Below are positions 26,900 to 48,839 of a stretch of DNA of 64,000 nucleotides, one piece after another (positions within the stretch are counted from its first letter, which is position 1; each line of letters starts with the position of its first letter). Below the pieces are notes generated by a model, which searched no databases, was not told the origin of the DNA, and saw only the letters and a program-made list of their open reading frames with translations. The translations under genes were made by a program, and so were the position numbers. Origin of the DNA: Puffinus mauretanicus (taxonomy: Eukaryota > Chordata > Aves > Procellariiformes > Procellariidae). The DNA lies in contig JAJKFH010000374.1 in the NCBI GenBank assembly GCA_023333565.1, forward strand, positions 1,054,001-1,118,000, written 5' to 3'.

Positions 26900-28330
26900 C
26901 TTCTGTTTTATTTGTTCCCTCTATTTTAAGCTCTCAGGTATTCATATAGGCTGGAAAATTGACCGGCCCAGTCTTCTTGTTCTCCAGCAAGAAATATCTC
27001 AGAGCAGGCATCCCATCTCTGACCTTGACAGCCCACTCTGCGATGACAAAGTGTATCATGTCTGTGCTCATTCCGTCTCTAGCCCCTCTGATACAACTGC
27101 CAAAGGAGGTGCCAATTGTCAGGGTATTTCCTTTCTGCCGAGCGCTGCCAGCTTGGCTAGCATCGCGTTAGCAATAGCCAGAGGATTGCTAGAACCTGGC
27201 CCGCAGAAGAGTTTCAATTTTAGCAGATCCATCCAGTAGCATATTATAAAACAGCAGCTTAAAGTCTAGCTGACTAATTAGGTCCCCAGCTTAGAATATT
27301 GATTTTGTTTTTAAATGCCTCTTTTTTTGTCTTCTTTCCAATCCTATAGACTGTCTCAGTCTAGGCTTAAATGGTGTAGCAATATTCAGCAGACTAAGTG
27401 GCTGTAACAGCAACTGCCCCTTGACACTTAGCATGCTTGAAAAATATTAGAAAATATTATAAACTCTGTAAAAGGAGAAGATGATCATTTTCAGCATTTC
27501 AGCTTAAAACAACCTCAATCCTGGCCCCGCTTCTGGGAAGTATAAGTAAGTATTGGCGAACTCCGTTCCCAACTTTTTACATTGTATGACACCCATCAGG
27601 GTAGCAGCAAAGGAAAAGAAAGAACACACATTTGGAACAGATTTAACACGCATTTCACTGATCCAAAATGCCTTGAACCTGGTGCCTCGAATTGCAGTGT
27701 AACATTGCCACCAGGCGGGCAAACGCTCCCCTTTGGCGTGCCAGCATCCGTCCTTCGGGGAGGTTTGGCGGAGCTGGCGGGGCCCGTGTCTCAGAGACCC
27801 AGGCCCCCCTAGACAAGCAGGCATTGTTTGAACACCTGCACATCTCCCTGCACAGCTGGGAGGGTGCCAGCAGCGCCGCTGGCCGCAGTTCAAGCCGTGA
27901 CCTTTTTAGGCAGGAAGCCGGGGAAGGCTGGGGTTTCGTGTCAGAAAGCTGGCAGAGGGAGCAGCGAGAGAAAAGGAGACGGCAGGCCGTCCAAGCCGCA
28001 TACCAAGTAAAACAGAGTTTCAGAAATGTCATCGGTCTCCCTCCCCTGCACACTTTTTCTGAAAGCGCTCTTCTTTACTGGTGATAACGCCCTGCAGCCA
28101 TCATGCACTGGAAAGACGTGCACTCGCTGCGGGAAAGACTCGAACGCTCATTCAGCACACAGCCATACATCAGGAAGCAGTTTTAGTATTCCAGGCAGCG
28201 AGGGCTGATTGAGGACCTGTCAGTTGTGTCACACACCACGTCAGTAAGCAAACAACAGCTTACAAAAACCTGCGTGAAACTCCTCAAAGCTGGGATAAAA
28301 TTGAAGGCCACCTAAAGCTTATTTAGCCCT
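26900..28330. other. Intergenic, conserved-element-like block
   Basis: This is non-repetitive sequence with many CpGs and transcription-factor-like words (cgcgttagcaatagcc near 27165, gctgactaattagg near 27270). No reading frame is coherent across it. It resembles conserved non-coding DNA. An isolated CTRCGK-like peptide near 28110-28140 is not a zinc-finger domain. Confidence 0.4.
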
Positions 28331-29580
28331 TGCTGCAAGAGAGAACAATTAGGGAAGCAGTTACTAGGCCACTCGGCTTCCTCCTTTACCGAAAGCTGGC
28401 TGAGAAATCTGTTTCACAAATCACAGTCTGTTTACAGTACAGGGACAGGGTTATCCCCAGAAGAAATCAAGGGAGCACAGCCATGAGAACTTTCACAGAG
28501 TAAAGCAACGATCTTTACAGTTGCAGCCAAAAGGAATTTTTTTTGAAACAAAAAAACCCAACAACAAACAAAATGTCTGAGGAATTAAGAGAAAAAGGTC
28601 CTTTGTCATCTCAAAATTACATGGAGATGGCCCTAGGAGTAAGTGAACTAGAATAAACAATATGATTTTTAAGGCTTCCTGAATAATGGCGACAGGGACA
28701 AAATCAAACCCCCAGCACTTAAGTGCTATGGCACAAGCTTTCACATGAAATCTTCTGTGCAGAAGAAAAGGCTATGTGAAGAATTTTGCACTTAAAATAC
28801 TACCAGCAGAAAGAGGGTCTCAGACTTTGCCTTGGTGTTGGTATTTCACCTAGCTGTCTTGCGGATAACTCATCACATCTACAGTGACTCCAGTTACTTC
28901 TGTGATCGTATCTATGATGACATAATATTCTTAAAGCAATCACAGTTATTATTGCAAGTTTCCTGGGGAGAAATAAAACAGCAAGGGAAAAATCAAGCTG
29001 CTGTTTAAAACGACTTCATACACAACCAAAATCTTGGCCGAACTTCTTGCACCCAGTACCAGTATTTTAAATAAATTTGCTTTTAAGTACTAGCATATTT
29101 CTATTCAGGAGGAAGATAAAATGTTTCCTCACTCCAAGTTAAGTTTAAAAACTCAGAGGGCAAAACAATTTTGGGAGTATCATCAGTTTTGAGTTTTGTT
29201 GTTTCAATTAATATCCTGTTACTACTATCATGCTACAAAAAGACTGGCACTGTATTTCATACGGAAATACAGTTTTTGTTAAACTGATGCATCATTACCT
29301 CGCTCTCCCACTATTTACTTGTGCATTGCCGTTTGAATTGCAATTCTTCTGGAACAGGAAGCCCAGAGGAATGGTTAAGGTGCTGTTATTTTGGCAACCT
29401 ATTGTTGAGAGAAGACCTTGCAGTAAATACAATTTGTCTTTATTTTACACTGACACTCTAAACAGCTGTTTTGAGAGAGATCACTTTCACAGTCTCATAG
29501 GCAGGTAACGTTGTTCTACAAGTGTTAGCATTGTAACAGTATTCAAAGCACCAAAAGCCAAGCATTAGCTCCAAAGATGT
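28330..29580. other. Intergenic downstream of SEC61A1; nothing distinctive
   Basis: AT-rich sequence with short open frames only. It probably lies just beyond the SEC61A1 transcript end if the distal polyadenylation signal is used. Confidence 0.5.
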
Positions 29581-29583
29581 ACT

Positions 29584-29589
29584 TTATTT
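29584..29589 (-). terminator. SEC61A1 distal polyadenylation signal (AATAAA on minus)
   Basis: TTTATT on plus reads AATAAA on minus inside atgaaataaagtacatc, about 2.16 kb after the SEC61A1 stop. A 3' UTR of about 2 kb is what I recall for mammalian SEC61A1. Choice between this and the proximal signal is inferred. Confidence 0.5.
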
Positions 29590-31405
29590 CATTATAAAGC
29601 AGATTGTTTAGGCATTATTTCTTTTTGTGAACGTCCGCTGTATGATCAGCAGGTCCTGCTTCGAGGACATAGCTGCTTGATAATAGACAAAGATTTCACC
29701 ACTAGACAACAAAAATACAGATGCATAGAACAAGTGCTGCTTAGACACTGAAGAGCTAATGGTCTAAACTGCAACCAGTTCAAACAGATGATATGATCAA
29801 AAATACAAGTACAGCTCCAGCCCAGCCAGAGCTGCGTGCCCAAAAGTGGAGTCCTTTTTATTTCAAAACAAAATTTGTATTAGGCTTCCTGGAAAAACAA
29901 CTTCAACAAAAAAATCCCCAAAGCAGAACCACCATACCACGCGCCTTCCCTCTCCTTTTAAAGTCACTTTTTAACTGTCCCTTATTTCACATCAAAATTG
30001 TGCTGTTGCATACCAGTACTTTATGCCAGACAGAAGAATTATTGAATGTAGCGTGAAGTAATAGTGAATGGTTGGTAGTGAGCATTTCACGGATACTTTA
30101 TCCCAATACTTTTGTTCCTTTTCCAATTGTGATCCTCACCCAGGAGTTTCACTTTTATTGATAGGTGTATCTCATTCCAAATTCGCAGATTTCTCACGCT
30201 TTTGGTATTTGAGCTCAGTGCATTAAAAAGGGCTCTGGATGTCATCTGTGCTCCTCGGGTACGTAACAGAGTCCCATCACTCCAAGCAGAAACAGTAATT
30301 CATATACTGTCAGCCCAACATGCAAAAATGCACAGAAGGCATGTTGATGCAGTGTAGAGAAACATTCCAACATTGTAACTCCTCATTCTGGTTTCCACGT
30401 TGTCCAATACTGATTGAGGAAAAGTGTATCTACAAGACTCGTACACAAATATTTGCATTTGGTCCTAGGCACCTGATTAGTACTGACAATCTAAATCAAA
30501 GTGGAAAATTAAGTACTATTCTGGTCCATTAAAGCCTTTCACTGTAAATTCTCCAAGGTGAAGGTGTGATCTTCAAAAAAAGGAGGAGTCCCAATACCTT
30601 CCAAAAAAGTACTTTTCTATGCACCATTCAAGTCAATGAGATTATAGGACGGAAAAGCCTTCTACATAAGCAACTTACAAGAGTTATCTGACAAGGCTCT
30701 CATATCTAGATCCATAGAAACAGACAAGTAACATACATTCTTTTCACACTCCTTTGTGGTAATGAGACTCAAAATTCACTAGATATGAGTAGTCAGATAA
30801 TATCCTGATTGCTACAAGACCAGAATTTATTATCAATGAGAGAAACTTAGCTTTAGCAAAGAGCACAAGCAGATTTGCATCTAAGCAGCCGTAGCATCCA
30901 TTTCTTTCAGCTAGCATCAGAACTAGAAGTACTATCACTAATGGCAATGAAAACTAATTAGAAGGTTTTACAAAGCTGCCGGTATAACCAAGTTTCAAAG
31001 TTGCAACTCTTAGGCACAGACTCTGGCAGAATCTAGATTGACCTGAGTTTTCTGCTTATGGAGGAAAGGTGGTGGGAAAGAACACATTCCTATCTTATAC
31101 AGAAACTGGACAACAGTCTCAAGCCAAAATTCAACATATGACAAGGTCTACCATAGTAATTACAAGACAAAACATTTGGAATTAGAGATATTATTTAGTA
31201 AAAAGAAACAACTGCCTTCCAAATCTGCCATACTGGAAAAAAACCCAAACACAAACCTGAACATATTAAACACTGCTTGTGCTTACAACCATAATTATGG
31301 AACTTGAGCAGTAGAGGGAGAGATTTTTCTCACCACTACTGCAAAGGAGCTGCAAAAACAAGGTGAATGGAAAAAAATCCCTTCCAAACATTCATTTAAC
31401 AAACA

Positions 31406-31411
31406 TTTATT
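31406..31411 (-). terminator. SEC61A1 proximal polyadenylation signal (AATAAA on minus)
   Basis: AATAAA on minus about 340 nt after the stop, followed by the TG-rich word atgtttgttaaatg. This would give a short-3'UTR isoform. Confidence 0.55.
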
Positions 31412-31751
31412 AAAACCTGTAAAGGCTTCAGGTATACTAAATTTGAAAGGGGCTCAAAAAGATTTCAAGAGTCATTGAACTAAATCCAATCCAGAAAGCT
31501 GATTCTCTAACACATAATTAAAAAACAATTTTCTTAAAAAAAATTTTTTTGCACATTTTTCCTCATCAATTTATAAAATGCAAACAGTATGCTAGAAAAG
31601 TTGGAACATAAGGGAATGCGCTTTGGAAACATTATTAAAATATGTGTTCCTATAGAGTGACATTATCAAGTTTACGTTACTTCTTTTCGTCCGACTGGCT
31701 ATATTTTGAGAATGTTCCTCCCCTCTTTCCTGGGTCCATGAGAAGCTAGAT

Positions 31752-42126
<10,375 letters not shown>

Positions 42127-42256
42127 GGCGGCCGCCGGACGGGAGCAAAGAGCGAGGAGCGGCGGCAGCTGCCTCGGAGCGACACGTCAGGGACTGATCC
42201 CGGCCGCCCCCTTCCGCTTCCTGCCACGCGCCGGGTTCGCCGGGCGCCACCGCCTC

Positions 42257-42267
42257 TGCGCAGGCGC
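42257..42267 (+). promoter_or_regulatory. NRF1-like site
   Basis: TGCGCAGGCGC differs at one position from the palindromic NRF1 consensus TGCGCATGCGC. Inside the SEC61A1 CpG island. Confidence 0.55.
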
Positions 42268-42386
42268 CGTCCCCCAGCAACGGCCGCCCTCCGCCGCCGC
42301 GACGGCAAAGCGCCTACAACCCCCATCATGCACCGTTGCCAGAGTGAACTACACCCCCCAAGGCGGGCGGAGGGCCCTTGATGCTT

Positions 42387-42416
42387 ATTGGTTCCCCGCA
42401 GGTCTATGCAGCCAAT
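42387..42416. promoter_or_regulatory. Pair of CCAAT boxes, opposite orientation
   Basis: ATTGG at 42387-42391 and CCAAT at 42412-42416, both expected NF-Y cores. The downstream tgacgagg (42421-42428) is one base from an unfolded-protein-response element word, which would fit an ER gene, but no full ERSE is present. Confidence 0.55.
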
Positions 42417-42440
42417 CAGATGACGAGGTGGCGCGCGGCT

Positions 42441-42456
42441 TGCTGGGAGTTGTAGT
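42441..42456 (-). promoter_or_regulatory. ZNF143/THAP11-type site
   Basis: Minus-strand ACTACAACTCCCAGCA is an excellent match to the known SBS element bound by ZNF143 and THAP11 at housekeeping promoters. A related word, ctacaacccccatcatgca, lies on plus at 42314-42332. Confidence 0.75.
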
Positions 42457-42467
42457 CTTGCCCCCTG

Positions 42468-42478
42468 GCCGCCATCTT
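42468..42478 (-). promoter_or_regulatory. YY1-type site
   Basis: Minus-strand AAGATGGCGGC is the classic YY1 word often found near transcription starts, here about 350 bp upstream of the SEC61A1 ATG. Confidence 0.7.
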
Positions 42479-43823
42479 AATGAGGTGTAGGACTGGCACG
42501 TGGGAAGGGCTGTGGCGGGTGTTGAGGTCAGGTCGTAGGCTATTTTGAGGAACGCATGTTTTAGCTACCAGAAATCGTAACGTTGGTTTAAGAGATTTCG
42601 ACAGATAAATACATAAGTAAACACTTAAAATTTATTTTCTGCTTTTGTGTTTTTATAGTGAAATGTTTTAGGCCTTTCTCTGCAGTAGGAAACTGCCTGC
42701 ACCCCTCCACGCAAAATGGCAGGCAGTGGTGTTACACGGTCACTGCGCGCTTGAGGCTGGGTTTAACACACACAGATCCAGCTGGGCTTCTAATAAAATA
42801 TGAAATGGTGAAAATGTGAAACATTGTGCCGTGCGTCAAAGAAGTCATGGTACATCAACATGTCACTGTATCACTCAGGAGCACTGAGAAGTGAAGTGTG
42901 AGCTCACAGTGACTTACTGCTGAAGGTGTTTCTTTCAGAGAGTCACATAATGTCCTGTGTGCTTTCCAGGCCTTTGTAGAGGGAGTTATCACTGTTCTGA
43001 AAACGAAAGGTAAACAGAAGTTAGAGGAAAGAGAAAAGCAAATAAAGATGTTAATACAAAGCAATTAGAGTCAGCATATAGGCTCTATGAAACCCATAAT
43101 GGCTTTCACAAATCTCCCTGTCATTTTCTAGGTACTTAGGTATGCTTTGTTTGATTATTTGATCCCTACTTTTCTGAGATTAACTTTAAAAGACTAGTCC
43201 TAATTCCCATTTCCTGTTTTTTTCTTGATGGGTTTTTTTTGATGGTTTTTTTTTTTGGTGGACAGTATATTTGCCCTTCTCCAGGTTTCTGAAACCATGT
43301 ATCTCCTCTAGGAGTTATTGAAGACATCTACCAGTGGGTCTGAGAATGTTTTAGTCAGTTCTTGTCCAGAGCAGCTTACTTCAAAATGTCCAGTTTATCA
43401 AAACTGGTTTTAACCCACCCATTTCTAATTAGAGATAATGCAACTGCTTTCGAACTGACATGCTGTCTTGCAGAGTTGATTTGATAAGATCATTTTGACT
43501 TACTAACGTGGGCACTGTGCCTGGTTTACCAGAGCCAATAGGTGGAAAAGAAGGAAGAACTAGCAGTGGTTTTGTGGAAGTCTGGGCAAGGAAGCAACAG
43601 CAGTGATCCAGGGGATCAATGGTAGAAGCATCCAATGAAGTCCCAGAATTTGCTGGATTCATTAAAATATGGCAAACTATTGTGAGAGGTGGTGATAACA
43701 TCACTATGCCGGCTCACTGCTATGTTAGAAAGGGTAGCATGGCTTTATCCTTATCTAAATGGCTCTTCTGCTTTTAGCCCTTTAGAAGTCAGGTATTTAG
43801 GTAGTTGTCTGGACTCTCTGTGG

Positions 43824-43932
43824 TCAGTGGAGATACAAGTGGATACCTCTGGAGAAATACTCACTCCACCTATCTTACACGTCAGTTTTCAGATTAGATG
43901 AATCATCCTCCAGAGGTATCTATCTCCACTGA
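43824..43932. repeat. Imperfect inverted repeat in a probable old mobile-element remnant
   Basis: tcagtggagatac...ggatacctctggag (43824-43854) is matched in reverse by ctccagaggtatc...tccactga (43908-43932), with a 6-base insertion in the left arm, around a 53-bp spacer. The neighbourhood (ggtatttagg, agatacctat) resembles degraded repeat DNA common in reptiles and birds. Family unknown. Confidence 0.55.
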
Positions 43933-45746
43933 TTATAGAGGGAACTAAAGTGACCACTTCAGACTAGATACCTATATTTTAGACATCTGATGTTAGAAGA
44001 GATGAATTCCACCCGTGAAGATGAAATGTGTCTTCTCAAAGGTGTTATCCCTGAATCAAGCTCAGGCATTTTTGAAAGAATCTGAGGGGAAGCTTGTCAA
44101 TCTACTGTTCCTATTGTAATTGCTCTTTTGACAAATAGATAATGTCAATCCTCTAGGGTCTCCGTCTATTTCCCCTTCACAGTGATAAGTCTATCCTTAA
44201 AAATTGGCTTTGTGGGATACAGTCACATGTGCTTTTTGTGCTAGTAGCCTTTATCTGTGCCATAAGAATAGGTAAAAATATTTAATAGACTGTTATTCTT
44301 TGCATGGCCCACCTGTCAGACTTCTTGGGTGACTGTTGTTTTTTAAAGTAATTTTAGACAATAAGGTAATTTGCTTTCCTACTGTAAAAAACCCTTATAA
44401 TTACATAGAATTGTCTACTTAGACATGGAAGCTGAAAACTCATTAGTTTTTGCTTACATCTCTATTTTGTCCATTCCAGGTCTGAACAACTTTCACATTT
44501 GGGGAGAAGAAGGTACAGTCCTACAGCTGAAATTTGCCACTGAAGTTCAATTCTAGAAAGAAAAAATGGTTGATGAAAGCTAGCTTCCTTAGGACCTTAC
44601 AGTGAAAAACCCCCTATTTTGCCAATTGAAGTAAAAAAGTAGAGAGAGAGGAGGCAAGTTCAGCTCCTTTGTATAATCAGCTGTCACTCTGCAGAACAGA
44701 AGAGCAAAAGAAACTGAAGATACAGTTATTGGGGAATTATTACAGTAAAGCCATGAGAGACGCTGGGTCAAATTTTTTTATGTGACTCGCTGACTTTGAC
44801 AGTTTATCTTGGGGAACTATTTTGGCAGCCAATTGCACACTGAGTGACAAAAAAAGGAATTTGATACACTAGGGCTGATTTTTACAGTGTGTTTGGGAAG
44901 CACCTACTACTGCAAGAGGACTCCGTTTAGAGTGGTGCCAGCTGGTACAACTGGAATGATGATGAGGAGGAGAGGATAGCGTGTAATTAATAAACTGCTC
45001 TTTAGAAAACAGCAACATCTGAGAAGCGGACGTAGATTTTAAACAGCTTGTTCTTTTCGTGTTCTGCTATTCTTTGAACCAAATCAGTCCCTCTCATATA
45101 ACCAAGCTAATCCTACTTTGGAAATAGTGTAATTTAGGACCATTAAAAACATTAATATTCACTTACTGGCTCTGAAGTTTGTTAGCCAATGTGTTCCACT
45201 GTTTCACACAGTGCAAATCTTCAGCATTTACTGCAAAATTATATATCTTAATATACCTCTATTGCATTAGTACAAAGTTGACATTTAATTACTGCTTTTG
45301 AAATCGGCCTTCACTCTGGCGACTGACTACAGATGCTGTACCCAATCGTGCTGAATTGTACCCCGGTGCAAACAACAAAGACTAAATGGTTGCTTCAATA
45401 GCCAGAGGTAAAAAACAGAAAATAGGGGCGGAGAGTAGAAATGGGGAGAGAAGCATAGATGAATTTTTCACTGCCTCCAAATGGTTTCTTTTAGTTCTAG
45501 TGGTATTGCTCGCAGAAACTGGCTACAATCTCTATTTGAAGAGATCACGTTTTCCACGTCTGTGACATGCTTACACTCTGGTCCCACAGCAGTACATTTT
45601 ATCAGTGTGTCAAAGCTTGCGTGTTGCATTGAATAAAGGCCTTTTTTTACCAAGGAGGCTAAAGGGGACACTCTAGCTGTTGTTACACCAGGTCTCACAG
45701 AATCTGTGGGCTGGGATCGCTAGAGAGCATTACAAATCTATTCGTT

Positions 45747-45802
45747 TGTAAGTATACACATGCACACGAATGCATGTGTAAGTATACACATGCACACGAA
45801 TG
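45747..45802. repeat. Tandem duplication, 30-bp unit x 1.9
   Basis: The unit tgtaagtatacacatgcaca... repeats at 45747 and 45777 with no mismatch over the 26 shared bases, implying a recent event. Confidence 0.9.
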
Positions 45803-46038
45803 TTCATCTTACAACATAGGGCTAGTTAATATTTGTAGCATTGGTCTGCAAGAGGGGTCCTGTGATAGCAATAGCCCTTTGCGCGCTGGGTCTGTTTAAT
45901 AGCAGCATTCGTATGCAGTCTGTGATTTTTGATGTACAAACTCTGCCAGTAGTAGTCTGTCTAACCACAAGGTGGAAGAACTGCGTTACTTATGATGCCA
46001 TCTCAGCTTGCATGAAATGTATACAACTGTGTAGGTAA

Positions 46039-46170
46039 GTTTTATTACTATTATTACTTAATTGTTATGGTGCATCCATGCCCACGGGTCCCATTCAGGA
46101 CCAGAAGTCCTTGTGCTAAGTGTAATATAGATACAGTCCGCAGTCCTGCAAGGAGCTTCCTGCAGGTAGA
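46039..46170 (+). repeat. Old amniote interspersed repeat fragment
   Basis: The order of words (attactattattac, gtcccattcaggaccagaag, ttgtgctaagtg, agatacagtcc, gcaaggagctt) follows a dispersed repeat widespread in reptile genomes ('...ccattgtgctaggcgctgtac...acagtccctgcc...'). Recognised from memory by eye. Confidence 0.45.
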
Positions 46171-46853
46171 TCCCGGTGCCCCACACAGTGCTCAGCTCTG
46201 CGATACTTCAGGAGATCTCTTTCTCTGCGTAGTATAGCTCTTCACTTCAGTGAGGCTCCCCGAAGAGATCGGCGCGTGGGGAGCTCCGTGCAGTCGTGCT
46301 CAGATGTAGCAGCTGTCTCTGACAGAGCATTCCAGGGAGCAACCACAACTGTGACATGCTTTACCTCCCCTTTGCCTGCCACCCACATGCTGTCTCTCCG
46401 GCTGTTTGACAGTTGCTTGTCAGATGTCCTTACTGATTTACCTACCCAGGTAGATGGGCTGTAGAGGCGGTAGCATGCGTGAAACAGTTCAGGTCCCAAG
46501 TGGAAGCTCATGGTCTGACTGGCAGGTGAGCATGGACATACGGCTGACCTGCAGGGAACCCTAAGTAGACAACATTTCTAAACCAAATTGTTTACTATGC
46601 TGCTAATCTAAAAGAGACTTAACTGCTAGCTCCTTTAAATCCAACAGCCAAAATCCATTGATTTCAGCAGAGCTGGAGTTTCCCCTGTAGTCTGTACTCA
46701 GGAGGTAATCTCCCAGCTTGCCTGAGAAACCTGAAGCAGCGTGCCAAAAGGCAGACAGGAATCTTCTGTAGTGGGGGGATGCTGAGAGCCACATTTCTAG
46801 TTGAAGAATCATGGAATAACATTTTCTTACACAGATTTGAACTTTACTTTATT

Positions 46854-46887
46854 ACAGGGCAATGGGAGATACAGGGCAATGGGAGAT
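46854..46887. repeat. Tandem duplication, 17-bp unit x 2
   Basis: acagggcaatgggagat occurs twice in direct succession without mismatch. Confidence 0.95.
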
Positions 46888-48839
46888 GCTGTGTGAGAAG
46901 GTCTTTCTGTCTAACTGAAACAAAAAAATGAGTGAATTATATTTTTCTAGCCAATCAAACCCTCAGATTCCTTAATAGAAGGGGCTTTAAAAAATTTAAA
47001 TTCCTTCTAGCCTAGCTGATTTCCAGTTGAAGAAATGCATTCTAAAAGATGAAATCTGCAATTTCTATAAGGCATGAAATTCATCTCTCCTAAGTCCAGA
47101 TGGGTAAGAAATGAAAAATTTTTTCCTATCCTGAAGATCATAGAGTGTTTCATAACTGTGGGTATTTTCAAAAAATTTCCAATTTAGATATCTCAAATGA
47201 GATTCCCAAACCATTGATTAAATAGAATTGCACTAGAAACATCAAAAGAAGTAACCTTAGCTTCCCCACCAGGCATAAGTCCAATATTGCAATGCACAAA
47301 AGAATTTCCAACATCATTATCAGGACATGAGAGGTTAACTGAATGTCTTTGTACTGCTTTGCATGAAATGTTTTGAATCCTGAACTCCTGTTATGACTCA
47401 CACCCCTATTTCTCCAATTTGTTCACCCTGGCGCTCCTAGAACATCACTTTATTCCGTGCATTTATGGCAATGCTTAACAAGGTATCTAAAATACTTTAT
47501 AATACTGTAACTTTAATCAGCCGTGCTCTTAGCTGGCAGTATTACAGCAGTGCTTTCTCAATAACTAGGATCCTGATTGCTGGTTCTGATAAGACAGACC
47601 TTCTATATAACACACACTTGTGTAACACAAAAAGCCAGTGGCTAAACCCTGATCTTGTCAAAGAACAAAACAAAACTTCAATAGGACCAGCATTTCATCC
47701 CGAGTCTTCAAGTGAAGCCTCGATATTGCAAGTAGAAACAAAATGTAACATACAGTTTTGCAATGATAGCAGTGCTATTGATTCAGAAAAAGCTCTATAA
47801 GAAAGCTACCTTCTGTTTGCTAAAATCTGCCATGAGGGGGACAAATTATGACAAATTATGGTAAAATTATGCAGATCAGCAAAAAGGTCAGGCAGATACT
47901 TGCCACTGTCAGTACATGCAATATGGGCAGTTGAAACATATGCAAGAAGAATGAAGAGGTTTTACATCCTTCCCTGAGGGATGCAGTGTTGGCTACTGCT
48001 GGCCACAGAACTCCAGACTAGATTGATAATGGCTGGTTCTCAGCCTACAAGTTATACCAGTTCATGGTGAACCGACAGGTGAATATTTCAGCAAGACTGA
48101 AAGGCCCACACCTAATACAAGGTTAAAGTCTGTTTTTAACATCTAAATGCTTCCCACGTGTTCTCTTCCTGCCTTTTTTTAAGGTTTTTGAAGTCTCCAA
48201 CATATTTTTTTAATGTAAAAAAACCCCACAGAATGGTTATTTTTCATGCCCTACTTGTACTGTTGCTTATCTAACTGGGTTCTGTAAAAAATTATAATAG
48301 AGCAAACTAACACAAATGTTCATATTTCTAGAGATTAAGAATGGGCTTTCGCGTATATGGTCTGTTTTCTAATCATCAAACTATTGACCTGGAACCATTG
48401 TTCAGAGAAAAAAACCCCAAACAACAGTATTTGGAACATTAAGGAAAGAAGTGCTTGTCTTGGAAATATTGATGCCAATTTCCACTAAGTGCCTACAGTC
48501 TGGTAACCAGATACATATAGTTCTGATAATGGACTCATTTACATAAAAGTCACTGCCAGCTTGATTGTAACAGTCACCATGTGGAAGTTGGCCAGGACTA
48601 GAAATCATCGCTATTAGCCTTCTGAGAGAGCCTTTACACCTTTGCGGAGACAGCTTTTGGCACAGATCATTAATTTCATCTAAAATTTTATGAGGCATTA
48701 GCAAAAATACCTTTCATGCTAAAAACACATTGGACCTATATTTGGGAATGGAAAAGTACCAATAAGTGGAGACTGTCTGGTTTTCAAGTCATCAAATCTT
48801 AAATAACGCTGGATCCCTTTAGTCCAGCTGGAATGTTCT

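Larger units (their letters stand above)
22580..26930. other. Intergenic; minor repeats only
   Basis: No gene is supported. Visible items are a double T tract (T15-AAAG-T16, 25266-25300), a short MIR-like match just before it (about 25205-25262), and a non-repetitive block near 24600-24700 with catcaatctgtcacc. The remainder is unremarkable. Confidence 0.5.
29570..31751 (-). other. SEC61A1: SEC61A1 3' UTR (long form, inferred)
   Basis: AT-rich DNA without a supported reading frame between the SEC61A1 stop and the distal AATAAA. Its extent depends on which polyadenylation signal is used; a short form would end near 31.39 kb. Confidence 0.5.
42545..48830. other. Intergenic between SEC61A1 and KBTBD12, proximal part
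   Basis: AT-rich with scattered T-rich low-complexity (43215-43260), an inverted repeat at 43824-43932, an old amniote-type repeat (46039-46170) and two small tandem duplications (45747-45802, 46854-46887). No coding region can be supported. Confidence 0.6.

Noticed and set aside
27703..27720. CTCF-like word ccaccaggcgggcaaa
   Set aside because: Deviates from the CTCF core at central positions; not strong enough to call without binding data.
28083..28208. Peptide TGKTCTRCGK resembling a zinc-binding knuckle
   Set aside because: Only one Cys-x2-Cys pair, no second pair or His at proper spacing, and no exon structure.
6028..29580. CR1 LINE copies, expected if this is a bird
   Set aside because: I looked for the typical CR1 3' tail repeats (attctatg-type) and did not see them; absence by eye is not proof.
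42412..42430. ER-stress element (CCAAT-N9-CCACG) at the SEC61A1 promoter
   Set aside because: CCAAT is present but the sequence nine bases further is aggtg, not CCACG; only a one-off UPRE-like word remains.
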